From the NCBI RefSeq assembly GCF_020149915.1, contig NZ_CP083760.1, forward strand, positions 186,001-250,000: a DNA stretch of 64,000 bases. Reading direction: 5' to 3'. Positions 34,732 through 43,227 of the stretch are shown here, piece after piece; position 1 is the stretch's first letter; every line of letters begins with the position of its first letter. Source of the DNA: Candidatus Sulfidibacterium hydrothermale (GTDB lineage Bacteria > Bacteroidota > Bacteroidia > Bacteroidales > F082). The notes under the pieces were generated by a model. The model was not told where the DNA came from and searched no databases. It saw only the letters and a program-made list of their open reading frames with translations. The translations under genes and the position numbers were made by a program.

Positions 34732-34783
34732 GGTGACCTCTTGACTGCCAGTCAAACGCTCTAGCCAACTGAGCTAATGCCCC
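34710..34783 (-). tRNA. tRNA-Ala (anticodon GGC)
   Basis: Folds as a full cloverleaf on the minus strand: acceptor GGGGCAT/ATGCTCC with the G3:U70 wobble that identifies alanine tRNAs, D stem GCTC/GAGC, anticodon loop CTGGCAG (anticodon GGC), T arm ACCGG TTCGATT CCGGT and discriminator A. CCA is not encoded. Its 3' 22 nt are duplicated at 27307-27328 at the far end of the cassette array, so it appears to have been used as an insertion site. Confidence 0.97.
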
Positions 34784-34795
34784 AAAAGGTGGGTG

Positions 34796-34803
34796 CAAAG
34801 ATA
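34796..34803 (-). promoter_or_regulatory. -7 box of the tRNA-Ala gene
   Basis: The minus strand reads TATCTTTG, exact TAnnTTTG, 12 bp upstream of the mature 5' end. Confidence 0.6.
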
Positions 34804-35043
34804 AAAAAATTTCAAATCCACCTTGAAAAAGAAAAATTTATTCCGGCCGATATTTTTTACCACTAGCTAATTCCGGTTTTGACGCGCTGATAATATCTTC
34901 GTTTTATTGCCCTGTTTCCACTGAGTTTTGGATAGAAATTTTTCCGGTTTAAATCATTAAACCCCTTCGGGATTTCTGCAAAACCATTTTGGAAAAAAAG
35001 AAAACCATATGGAGGTATCGCATCAAAAAGAGAATCAGTCTTA

Positions 35044-35077
35044 CCACAAAGGCTGCCTTTTCAGGCAGCCTTTGTGG
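35044..35077. terminator. Long perfect hairpin downstream of the HPF-like gene
   Basis: A 14-bp perfect stem CCACAAAGGCTGCC / GGCAGCCTTTGTGG with a 6-nt loop (TTTTCA). It lacks a long T run on either side, so it may protect an mRNA 3' end as well as stop transcription of the minus-strand gene. Confidence 0.65.
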
Positions 35078-35105
35078 AGCAATTCATTTAACCAGAAAAG
35101 AAAAT

Positions 35106-35435
35106 TTATCGTTTTCTTTTGTATTCGTAATCTTTCCGTTCGAGTTCGTATTGCCGTTTTACTGCTTTTTTAAACTCGTTGAACAAAGTGGTTACTGCTT
35201 TCAGGACCTCTTTATTCTCCTCAGCCAGCAACACTTTTTTACTTTTCAAATCAATAGATGCACTTACCTTGTAAAGCGAAGACGATTTATCGAAAATCAC
35301 TTCCAAAGTAAGGTCTTTATCATATTTTTTGAAAAGGTTTTCGTAGAATTCTACTTTTGAACGAATCAGCTCTTCAACCTGTTGCCGGGCTGCTTCTTCT
35401 ACCTCTTTAATGTTTTTAATCAATAATTTAACCAT
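35106..35435 (-). CDS. Probable HPF/RaiA-like ribosome-associated protein
   Basis: 109 residues. The beta-alpha-beta-beta-beta-alpha order with a basic C-terminal helix fits the ribosome hibernation promoting factor/sigma-54 modulation fold: an N-terminal helix EVEEAARQQVEELIRSKVEF, strands DLTLEVIFDKSSSLYKVSASIDLKSKKVLLAEE, then KAVTTLFNEFKKAVKRQYELERKD. That resemblance is by eye; true HPF sequences normally begin with a strand. It is single-gene, with its own promoter. Confidence 0.6.
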   Translation of the reverse strand: MVKLLIKNIKEVEEAARQQVEELIRSKVEFYENLFKKYDKDLTLEVIFDKSSSLYKVSASIDLKSKKVLLAEENKEVLKAVTTLFNEFKKAVKRQYELERKDYEYKRKR

Positions 35436-35483
35436 AATATTTTCTTTTAATTTACTTCGATTATTTCAATTTTCATTCCATAA

Positions 35484-35491
35484 CAAAATTA
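35484..35491 (-). promoter_or_regulatory. -7 box upstream of the HPF-like gene
   Basis: The minus strand reads TAATTTTG (TAnnTTTG), 49 bp before the ATG. Confidence 0.45.
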
Positions 35492-35608
35492 AAGATATAA
35501 TTCCACAAAAACAAATCGTTAAAACAAGACAAACAGACACAATATCATTATGTTACAGGTTTAAAAAATAAATAAAGAAAAACCTGCCAATATTTCCTGC
35601 CATCCTGT

Positions 35609-35685
35609 AATACCGATTGAAAATCAAAATGCGCTTTTGGGATTGAAATGAACAAAAGCGCATTTTAAAATACAATGGGTATAAT
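35609..35685. repeat. Dispersed palindromic element (MITE-like), short copy
   Basis: AATACCGATTGAAAATCAAAATGCGCTTTTG pairs with CAAAAGCGCATTTTAAAATACAATGGGTATAA. Total about 77 bp with a GGGATTGAAATGAA centre, inverted relative to the copy at 15297. Confidence 0.8.
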
Positions 35686-35732
35686 TTCGGAAGTGGATTC
35701 GTTTTTTCCGGTTGCTTATGAAAAAGTAAAAC

Positions 35733-37373
35733 CTATTTTCCGGCTTTTTCCTGTTCCATCCGTTTCAATTCTTTTTTCAGAATTTTCCCGGTGGGATTTC
35801 TCGGAAGATCATCAACAAACGCTATAATTTCCGGTATTTTATATTTTGCCAGTTTATCGTTAAGATACGTTTTGATTTTTTCTTCCGTCAAAGCACCGGG
35901 TTCAGAAAGAATGATAAATGCTTTTACGCGTTCGCCCAACGCTTCGTCAGGCACGCCAATCACAGCCACATCTTTTACTTCCGGAAGAGTTTCCAGGGCC
36001 ATTTCTATTTCGCGCGGATAAATATTTTCGCCGCCACGATTGATCATATCTTTCTTACGGTCAACAATGTAATAAAACCCGTCTTCATCCTGATAAGCGA
36101 TATCGCCCGTATGTAACCATCCGTTTTTAATGGTTTCGGACGTAGCTTCCGGATTATGAAAATAAGAGAGCATCACCGCATCGCCTTGAATGCAAATTTC
36201 TCCTTTTTCGCCCTGCGGTAATTCATTGTTTTCATCATCCATGATTTTAATTTGCTGACTGGGAATTGCCAAACCAATTGATCCGGCCTTCCGCTTTCCT
36301 AAAGGCGGATTTACCGTTGACAAACCGGTAACTTCCGTTAAACCGTATCCTTCAATAATCTCCACATTAAATTTCTCTTTAAAACCATTTATCAATTCGA
36401 CCGACAACGGAGCAGCACCACAAAAAGCAATACGCAATTTTAATTTTGAACGATCAATAGTACTGGAATCAATGGTATAAAAAACATAATTATACATGGC
36501 CGGAACGCCCATGAGGATGGTTGCCTGATGGTCAATAATAGACGGCCAGAAATCAGCAGGAGAAAAAGCTTTTCGGATACTGATGGTTTGTCCGGCAAAA
36601 GCTACCGGAAAAGTCCATACACAAATAGGATTGGTATGATACATCGGCAAAAGCAAAAGCATCACATCGCCTTCCTGAAAAATACCAATGGTAGACATGT
36701 CACGACAAATGGAAAGTTGTCCTTTGTTTGATAAAAGGATTCCTTTGGGCTTTCCTGTCGTTCCTGATGAATAGAGCAACAAAAAAGGATCGTCTTTTTT
36801 TTGCGGAACAAAAGTCTCGGTATCAGGATATTTTTCAAGAATGTCTTTCAGCTTCACCGAAGCGATTTTGACCTTATGCTTTGTTCCGGTAACAACTTCT
36901 ATCACTTCCGGTTTGTGCCTTGACAATTCATATCCTTTGGCAAATTCTTCCATAAACTCGCTCCCGACAAATACCATTTTCGGTTTTGAATCTTCAAGAA
37001 GATAGGCTATTTCGGGCCCTTTCAACATAAAATTAATGGATCCGGCAATGGCTCCCAGTTTTTGAATACCAAACATGGCATAATAAACTTCCGGAGAATT
37101 CATGATCAAAATCGACACTACATCGCCTTTTTTAACCCCTTTTTCTTTCAGAAAATGCGCTACTTTATTGGCCCGGCGATTGACTTCGCCATACGTTATT
37201 ACCTCATCATAAAAAAGAACATAGGGTTTGTCCGGGTTTTCTTTAACCCGGGTTAAGAACATTTCGGCTACACTGTCAAATTCAATTTGCCGGTTTTTTA
37301 AAAAGGGTAATTCCTGCAGCGGAACAGAGGGCATTCCGTCTGCTTTTATATTTTCAGGTTTCGATGAATTCAT
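35733..37373 (-). CDS. AMP-dependent acyl-CoA synthetase/ligase
   Basis: 546 residues. P-loop LLLYSSGTTGKPKG (about residues 201-214), the EGYGLTE motif (about 343), HTGDIAYQDEDGFYYIVDRKKDMINRGGENIYPREIE (about 423-459) and the catalytic Lys in NPTGKILKKEL (C-terminal domain). This is the class of medium/long-chain fatty-acid or aromatic-acid CoA ligases. It follows a phosphotriesterase-family gene by 101 bp in the same orientation, so the pair may open a lactone/ester and activate the released acid (inference). Confidence 0.93.
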   Translation of the reverse strand: MNSSKPENIKADGMPSVPLQELPFLKNRQIEFDSVAEMFLTRVKENPDKPYVLFYDEVITYGEVNRRANKVAHFLKEKGVKKGDVVSILIMNSPEVYYAMFGIQKLGAIAGSINFMLKGPEIAYLLEDSKPKMVFVGSEFMEEFAKGYELSRHKPEVIEVVTGTKHKVKIASVKLKDILEKYPDTETFVPQKKDDPFLLLYSSGTTGKPKGILLSNKGQLSICRDMSTIGIFQEGDVMLLLLPMYHTNPICVWTFPVAFAGQTISIRKAFSPADFWPSIIDHQATILMGVPAMYNYVFYTIDSSTIDRSKLKLRIAFCGAAPLSVELINGFKEKFNVEIIEGYGLTEVTGLSTVNPPLGKRKAGSIGLAIPSQQIKIMDDENNELPQGEKGEICIQGDAVMLSYFHNPEATSETIKNGWLHTGDIAYQDEDGFYYIVDRKKDMINRGGENIYPREIEMALETLPEVKDVAVIGVPDEALGERVKAFIILSEPGALTEEKIKTYLNDKLAKYKIPEIIAFVDDLPRNPTGKILKKELKRMEQEKAGK

Positions 37374-37425
37374 AATAAATCGTTTTATTAAAAATTTAAT
37401 AATCAGGTTAATAAATCATTTTGAA

Positions 37426-37451
37426 TTTCCGGGACCGTTCTGTCCCGGAAA
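37426..37451. terminator. Inverted repeat between the lactonase-like and ligase genes
   Basis: Perfect 10-bp stem TTTCCGGGAC / GTCCCGGAAA with a 6-nt loop in the 101-bp gap. No T run follows on the minus strand, so it may instead be a processing or regulator site setting relative expression of the two genes. Confidence 0.5.
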
Positions 37452-37474
37452 CTTTCAGGAAAAAAATCCGGTGT

Positions 37475-38461
37475 TTATTCTCCAGCAAATAAACGCCGCG
37501 GATTATCAGCAATAATGGTATGAATTTGTTCGTCGGTTACTCCCCGTTCTTTTAAAGCAGGAATAACATGCTCAAACAAATGAGTAGGATACCAGTTGGC
37601 AATAAGCGGAAGAGCCTGTTCCGGAATTTTCAGCGGACGCCCCAGCCAGGTAATAATGTAATCGTGTGCAATCATGATTTTATCAGCATGACCGCTTTTG
37701 ATAAGCTCGGCCAGCACATCATAGCGTTGTTCGTCCATCGGACAACCGGCCAATCCCTGTAATCCCATACGATCCCACGAAACATAAACGCCGTACTTTA
37801 ATGTTTCCAGCTGATAGTTGATATCCAGGTTATCGGACATGTGCCCGATTTGAATCCGTTTCGGGTCGGCGCCGGCTTCCACCAATAATTTGGCTTGCTC
37901 GGGTCCCATGCTTCCTTCGGTGGTATGTGTAATTATAGGAACACCGGTTTCTTTTTGCACACGGGCAGCTGCCAGGAATATCCGTTTTTCGTATTCTGTG
38001 ATCTCTCCTTTGCTCGATCCTACTTTTATCACACCGGCTTTGATTCCGGTATCCCGAATTCCGCGGGTAACTTCGGTATAAAACAATTCGTACAATTCAT
38101 CACTGATATCACCCAGTGTACTCCGGAAATTCCAATAGGCAGAACCTCCCTCTTCTTCGTAATAATAACCGGTGGAGCAAAGAATATTCACCCCCGATTT
38201 TTCGGCAATTTCTTTATAAATTTCCGGTTGTCGCCCCTGGTCGTTGGCCGTAGCATCCACATACGTTTTTACTCCCAGCGCTTTCAATTTCAACAAGGCT
38301 TCTACTCCGTTGTTTATTACCGATTCGCGATCAAGAGGTGCAATGGTCTGGTCTCCCTCCCATCCGGGATAACCATAGCAAATGTGTTCGTGCATAAGGG
38401 TAATACCCAATTCTTCGGGCATAATTTGCCCCGTTACCGTGTTTACTTTTGTTTGATTCAT
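37475..38461 (-). CDS. Phosphotriesterase-family metal-dependent hydrolase (probable lactonase/esterase)
   Basis: 328 residues, amidohydrolase superfamily. The N-terminal metal motif is HEH (His24/His26) in GITLMHEHICYG; further ligands are in IITHTTEG, IQIGHMSDN and the Asp in IAHDYI. Length and the VNTVTGQI start match the phosphotriesterase-homology family, whose natural substrates are mostly lactones. Cytoplasmic (no signal peptide). It is the first gene of the pair with the acyl-CoA ligase. Confidence 0.9.
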   Translation of the reverse strand: MNQTKVNTVTGQIMPEELGITLMHEHICYGYPGWEGDQTIAPLDRESVINNGVEALLKLKALGVKTYVDATANDQGRQPEIYKEIAEKSGVNILCSTGYYYEEEGGSAYWNFRSTLGDISDELYELFYTEVTRGIRDTGIKAGVIKVGSSKGEITEYEKRIFLAAARVQKETGVPIITHTTEGSMGPEQAKLLVEAGADPKRIQIGHMSDNLDINYQLETLKYGVYVSWDRMGLQGLAGCPMDEQRYDVLAELIKSGHADKIMIAHDYIITWLGRPLKIPEQALPLIANWYPTHLFEHVIPALKERGVTDEQIHTIIADNPRRLFAGE

Positions 38462-38729
38462 GTTACTTTTTTTTGGGTTAGTTAATTATATTTATTCTGA
38501 AAATCAGACAGCGTAAAACAGTTTTTGTTTTTAGAAAAAGTAAACAGGCAAAACGATCCTTACCCAAAAATCTCCCTGTAATTTTTGCCCACAACTGTTC
38601 AAAGATAACAATAAAATTCAATCAATCAAGTATTTCGATAAATTTAACAAGCCAAAACCACATTTATAATTAAGAAATCTGGCCAAAAAACAACCATTTT
38701 TATATCTTTACACTTTACCAAAAAGCAAG

Positions 38730-39293
38730 ATGAAACGCCTGTTTATTGCCCTAAAAATTGAACCCAACAAAACTTTTTTAAAAAGCTATAACGCTTTGCA
38801 ACAGGCTTTGCAATTTGAAAAAATCAGTTGGGTAAAACCGGAAAATATTCATCTTACCCTGAAGTTTCTCGGAAAAACACCGGATGAAAAATTACCGGTT
38901 ATCCGCAGAGCATTACAGCAGGTCGTTCAGGATACCGCTCCTTTTCAACTAAAAATTGCCGGAACCGGTATTTTTGGCAGTTCGTACAAACCCCGGGTAA
39001 TCTGGTTTGGAACCGAACCCAATCAGGATATGATGCAATTGGGCGAACAGGTATTAAATCAACTGGATCAAGCCGGTTTTCCCCGTGACCGGCAGAATTT
39101 TGTTCCGCACCTTACCATTGGACGCATTCGCAAAATCGAACACAAAAAATTATTTCAGGAAGCCATAGCTGCCCACCGCAACGACTTTTTGCAGGAAACA
39201 CCGGTGGACAAAATCATCCTGTACCAAAGTCTGCTAAAACCGGACGGAGCCGTTTACAAACCGGTAATGGAATTTGCACTGAAAAAAGAATAA
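38730..39293 (+). CDS. thpR: RNA 2',3'-cyclic phosphodiesterase (2H superfamily)
   Basis: 187 residues, normal length. The two HxTx catalytic motifs are HLTL (His41, Thr43) and HLTI (His127, Thr129), in a symmetric fold with GIFGSSYKPRVIWFG between them. ThpR/LigT opens 2',3'-cyclic phosphates on RNA ends. The 268-bp upstream gap shared with the divergent phosphotriesterase gene is AT-rich and ends with a TATCTTTAC box about 20 bp before the start. Confidence 0.93.
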   Translation: MKRLFIALKIEPNKTFLKSYNALQQALQFEKISWVKPENIHLTLKFLGKTPDEKLPVIRRALQQVVQDTAPFQLKIAGTGIFGSSYKPRVIWFGTEPNQDMMQLGEQVLNQLDQAGFPRDRQNFVPHLTIGRIRKIEHKKLFQEAIAAHRNDFLQETPVDKIILYQSLLKPDGAVYKPVMEFALKKE

Positions 39294-39310
39294 CCCTTAA
39301 TATTAATCTT

Positions 39311-40801
39311 ATGTTCATTTTTAATTTTCGAAAAATAGCGGCCCTATTTGCTGTTATGGCAATGACTTTTTTTATTTCCTGTTCTGCCCCTTCGCATTCA
39401 GATACCGGTTTACACAAAGGAAAAGTGATCATCGCCGGCCACATAGACAAAACCCAAAAAGATCCAATGGTCATCTCTTTAACCGGAAGATTACTCATTG
39501 ATAATTTAAACCAATCGGACATTATCGATTCTACCGGTAGTTTTCACATGAGTTTTCAATTGTATCATCCGATAGTTATCTTTTTAAATTACAAATGGAC
39601 ACGATATCCTTTGTATGTACGACCTGGTGATAGTTTGTATATCCGGATGTCGGCTAACGAATTTCTGAACAACAGATACCCTTCCTGCCAAATAGAGGGC
39701 CCTACGGCAAAAATATCGGAAGAAATTGAACAATTTACCCGGTTTTCCCATCAATTCAGGAAAGACAACCCCAATACCAACATAGAATTACCGATAAATC
39801 AATACTTCACCTTTTTGAAAAAAAGAATCCAAAAAGGTGATTCGCTGATCCGGGCTTTCGATCAAAAAGTCCATCCTGAAAAATTGGTACTCAACTATGC
39901 AAAATATGATATCCTGTACGGCACAGCTAACCGTTTGGTTGATTACGCTGCTTACCGGTACCAGAAACATATTCCATTTCATCAGGAAAAAGAATTATTT
40001 ACTTCCCGCCTTTTTCCTGTAGATAATGATAGTGCCTTGATTTCAGGAATGTATTTAGATCATCTGTCTCAATATGTATTGTTTTATTATCTGCAGGATA
40101 CGGCTGTAAAAAACTTGATGAAGGAAAAGAAAATGGTAGCTGCTTATGCATTGGTACTCAACAAAATTATGAAAAATGAAAAGCCAGGGCTCAGCCGTGA
40201 TGTAATGTATTACAGCTATTTAAACAATGGGTTATCGTATCCCAGAATTGAAAAATATTTTTTAAAAGTAATGAATAAAGGAAAAATTTACAAAGGCAAC
40301 AAGTTGTTGTATGATAAGATAGAAAATTACAAAAAAGCCCTTGAAAAAGGAAATCCGAATGTTGCCATCATCAATCGTTTTACCGGAAAAGAAGAAAAGA
40401 TTATGGGTAATTTTTTTCCTGATTTACTCAAAAAATATAGCGGAAAAGTCATTTTATTGGATTTATGGGAAACCTCCTGTGGCTCCTGCATCTCCGAATT
40501 TCCTTTCGCCACAGATCTCCATAAAAAGTACAAAGGAAAACCTGTGGTTTTTGTCAACATCTGTATGCATTCCAATGTGGAAAATTGGAAAAAACTGGTG
40601 AAAAAACTACATATTTCAGGGGTTAATTATAATCTCAACCAGAGTCAGTCGGCACTTTTTATCAGTAAATTTCCACATTTTATCGGTTTTCCCACTTACG
40701 TTTTGATTGATAAAAACGGAAACATTGTGGATAGAAAAGCACCCCCTCCCTCTTCAGGAAAAATGCTTACCGATGAGTTGGATAAATATTTAAATGAATA
40801 A
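39311..40801 (+). CDS. Thioredoxin-like (TlpA/ResA-type) lipoprotein
   Basis: 496 residues. Lipoprotein signal with Cys24, a large N-terminal domain of the DUF4369/DUF5106 style found in Bacteroidota thiol-disulfide proteins, and a C-terminal thioredoxin fold from about residue 365. The redox motif is ETSCGSCISEFPF (CxxC, about residues 390-393), where one residue differs from the usual WCxxC. The cis-proline region is FPTYVLIDKNG. It probably works on disulfides in the periplasm. Confidence 0.9.
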   Translation: MFIFNFRKIAALFAVMAMTFFISCSAPSHSDTGLHKGKVIIAGHIDKTQKDPMVISLTGRLLIDNLNQSDIIDSTGSFHMSFQLYHPIVIFLNYKWTRYPLYVRPGDSLYIRMSANEFLNNRYPSCQIEGPTAKISEEIEQFTRFSHQFRKDNPNTNIELPINQYFTFLKKRIQKGDSLIRAFDQKVHPEKLVLNYAKYDILYGTANRLVDYAAYRYQKHIPFHQEKELFTSRLFPVDNDSALISGMYLDHLSQYVLFYYLQDTAVKNLMKEKKMVAAYALVLNKIMKNEKPGLSRDVMYYSYLNNGLSYPRIEKYFLKVMNKGKIYKGNKLLYDKIENYKKALEKGNPNVAIINRFTGKEEKIMGNFFPDLLKKYSGKVILLDLWETSCGSCISEFPFATDLHKKYKGKPVVFVNICMHSNVENWKKLVKKLHISGVNYNLNQSQSALFISKFPHFIGFPTYVLIDKNGNIVDRKAPPPSSGKMLTDELDKYLNE

Positions 40802-40810
40802 GAATTTATC

Positions 40811-40842
40811 AATCTTTCAGGTCGGGTTCGACCTGAAAGATT
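40811..40842. terminator. Bidirectional terminator between convergent genes
   Basis: AATCTTTCAGGTCG / CGACCTGAAAGATT, a perfect 14-bp stem with a 4-nt loop, lying between the TlpA-like and LutB stop codons. Confidence 0.85.
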
Positions 40843-42235
40843 AATCATTTTCTTCTCCGAACTTTTCTTTCCACTGCTTGCTAAATGATTTTTCGGCAAA
40901 TTCAGGCAGCTCGCGCCGCGGACCCCAAACTTTTTCCATAAAGAGTCCGGCACCAAAATTTTTCATTTTGCCGCCAAACATATCCAGTCGCTTACGCGAT
41001 AAAAGAAATTTGGTAGAAACCTGGACGCTTTTTTTATCGAAATAGGTATAAAATCCGTTTTTCACCGCATCATCCCGATTGACCAGCATCAGCTCATGGA
41101 GCGGAATTTTCACCGGACACACTTCGGTACATTTTCCACAAATTGTACAGGCAAAACTCAAATGATTATAATCTTTCAGTCCTTTCAAATACGGCGTAAT
41201 TACCGAGCCTATCGGACCGCTGTAAGTGGTATCATAAGTATGTCCGCCAATGTTTTTATAAATCGGGCAGGCATTTAAACAGGCTCCGCACCGGATACAC
41301 GACAAAGCCTGGCGTTGCCGTTCTTTTGCCAGTATATTGGTTCGGCCGTTATCCAGCAAAATCACATACATTTCTTCCGGACCATCTTTTTCCTCTGCCT
41401 TTTTCGGCCCGGTAAGAATGGAATTATAAACTGTCATGTTTTGGCCGGTTCCGTGTGTAGCCAATAACGGCCAGTACAAATCCAGATCTTCCAGCCGGGG
41501 AATTAACTTTTCGATACCGGCAATGGCAATATGAATTTTCGGAAACGACATGGACAACATGGCATTTCCTTCATTTTCAGTTACTGCAATCCCCCCGATA
41601 TCGGCAATCAGAAAATTGGCTCCGCTGATTCCCATATCAGCCTCGACAAATTTCTTACGCAATAACTTACGGGTATAAAGGGTTAACTCTTCGGGAGTCA
41701 GTTTTTCGTCGGTATTGAATTTTTTATGATAAAGCGCGGCAATGTCTTCTTTTGACATGTGCATGGCCGGTGTAACGATGTGATACGGTTTTTGCCCGGC
41801 TTGTTGTACAATAAATTCTCCCAGGTCCGTTTCGAGTGATTCAATATGAATCTGCTGAAGATTTTTGTTCAGTTCCACTTCTTCGGTGGTCATCGATTTG
41901 GATTTTACCACCTTTTTTACCTTGTTTTTCCGGGCAATCTTAAGTATTTCATGAATGGCTTCGCGGGCGTCGGCAGCCCAGATAACTTTACCGCCATTCT
42001 TAGTAAAATTATCTTCAAACTCAATTAAATACTTATCTAAATCGTTAATTACCTTGTATTTAATATATCCGGCTCGTTCTCGTGCCAATGAAAGATCGGA
42101 ATAAATCTTTTTCCCTTTTTCCACTGCCCGATCGTACCGCGAAATATTGAATTTTATTTTTTCGCGATGCACTTTGTCAAAAGCCACTTTTTCGGCCTTT
42201 TTCAGAAATGTTTTCTTTTGAACTGAACTTTTCAC
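40841..42235 (-). CDS. lutB: LutB-type iron-sulfur protein (L-lactate utilisation family)
   Basis: 464 residues. N-terminal LUD domain (about residues 70-300), then two [4Fe-4S] motifs: CIRCGACLNACP and CTICGKCTEVCP, and a C-terminal helix region. In other bacteria LutB works with LutA and LutC to oxidise L-lactate. Neither partner is next to it here; the following gene is rpiB, 8 bp upstream in the transcript. The function as part of a lactate dehydrogenase complex is therefore inferred from family only. Confidence 0.9.
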   Translation of the reverse strand: MKSSVQKKTFLKKAEKVAFDKVHREKIKFNISRYDRAVEKGKKIYSDLSLARERAGYIKYKVINDLDKYLIEFEDNFTKNGGKVIWAADAREAIHEILKIARKNKVKKVVKSKSMTTEEVELNKNLQQIHIESLETDLGEFIVQQAGQKPYHIVTPAMHMSKEDIAALYHKKFNTDEKLTPEELTLYTRKLLRKKFVEADMGISGANFLIADIGGIAVTENEGNAMLSMSFPKIHIAIAGIEKLIPRLEDLDLYWPLLATHGTGQNMTVYNSILTGPKKAEEKDGPEEMYVILLDNGRTNILAKERQRQALSCIRCGACLNACPIYKNIGGHTYDTTYSGPIGSVITPYLKGLKDYNHLSFACTICGKCTEVCPVKIPLHELMLVNRDDAVKNGFYTYFDKKSVQVSTKFLLSRKRLDMFGGKMKNFGAGLFMEKVWGPRRELPEFAEKSFSKQWKEKFGEEND

Positions 42236-42242
42236 CGACCTT

Positions 42243-42695
42243 TTATTTTATCGTTTTCCCGATTTTTTCCACTCGTTGTGCATGACGGCCTCCTTCAAAA
42301 GGCGTATTCAAAAAAGCTTCCACCATTTTCCAGGCTTCATCAAAGGTAACATACCTTCCGGGGAGTGAAAGAATATTTGCATTATTATGCTGTCTGGTTA
42401 ACCGGGCCTGTTCTACATTCCAACATAATCCGGCCCGTACATTCGGGTATTTATTAGCTGTCATCTGGGCACCATTGCCACTGCCACACATAATAATTCC
42501 CCTTTTATATGTTCCTTCATTAATGGCATGAGCCATCGGATGAATAAAATCAGGATAATCCACACTATCGCCCGAATCGGTACCGAAATCTTTTACATCA
42601 TAACCGGCATCTTTCAACTTGTAAATAATAAAATCTTTCATCCAGTATCCACCATGATCAGATGCCAATGCCAAAGTTTCTCTTTTTTCTTCCAT
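42243..42695 (-). CDS. rpiB: Ribose 5-phosphate isomerase B
   Basis: 150 residues. LALASDHGGYWMKDFI (start), DFGTDSGDSVDYPDFIHPMAHAI and the active-site loop IIMCGSGNGAQMTANKYPNVRAGLCW (Cys about 70) are typical. It interconverts ribose 5-phosphate and ribulose 5-phosphate. It is first in a two-gene unit with lutB. Confidence 0.95.
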   Translation of the reverse strand: MEEKRETLALASDHGGYWMKDFIIYKLKDAGYDVKDFGTDSGDSVDYPDFIHPMAHAINEGTYKRGIIMCGSGNGAQMTANKYPNVRAGLCWNVEQARLTRQHNNANILSLPGRYVTFDEAWKMVEAFLNTPFEGGRHAQRVEKIGKTIK

Positions 42696-43227
42696 TGTTC
42701 ATAAATTTTTCATTGACAAAATTAAGCAAATTTATCAGCCACACGAAAACCATTGACAATGAACAAATTTTAAAAAATGAAAAAATGGGGGTATCTTAAA
42801 TAAGATACTCATTCCCAAAAAATTAAAATTTATCAAACACCATTGTTAATATCTGCGTAAATTTGTTGAATAAAAAATGAAAAAATCCAGGTTATGAACA
42901 ACCAAATGGATAAAAGAATCCGGTTACCCTTTTTGGAGGGTTTTTATTAAATCTTTTCAGAGGGTTTTCAACATCAAACAGGTGTATTTAACGGTATTTT
43001 TTATGAAATTTGTAACTTATCAACAAGCGGTTAAAAAGATGGTGAAAACACTGATATAAAAAAATTTAAATGGTGATAAACTGTCAGGTAAATGTTCATA
43101 AAAACGTATTTTATAAAAAGCAAATTTTAGATGATCTTTTTTTCACCAATATGAACAGGCATATAATAAATAAGAAGTTTTTTAAATAAAAAAAGTTAAT
43201 ATAAGTCGAATTGTTAAAAAGGAAATA
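42696..43227. other. 532-bp AT-rich divergent intergenic region upstream of nadA
   Basis: Holds the rpiB promoter on the left, an 18-codon ORF at 42894-42950 that ends in a small CCCT/AGGG hairpin plus T run, and two DnaA-box-like TTATCAACA-type motifs (around 43017 and 42831). No larger gene is credible. Nothing here is strong enough to call a riboswitch or an origin. Confidence 0.5.
42717..42724 (-). promoter_or_regulatory. -7 box of the rpiB-lutB unit
   Basis: The minus strand reads TAATTTTG (TAnnTTTG), 22 bp before the rpiB ATG; a second TAAATTTG lies 11 bp further upstream. Confidence 0.5.

Noticed and set aside
34121-34738. Open frames on both strands at the right edge of the array
   Set aside because: They run through the terminator, repeat halves and the right direct repeat; composition and lack of any motif argue against coding. 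A faint impression of a transposase tail on the minus strand could not be supported.
42696-43227. Replication origin
   Set aside because: Only two loose DnaA-box-like motifs, no dnaA/dnaN or parAB neighbours and no consistent change in gene direction on a larger scale; kept only as a low-interest note.
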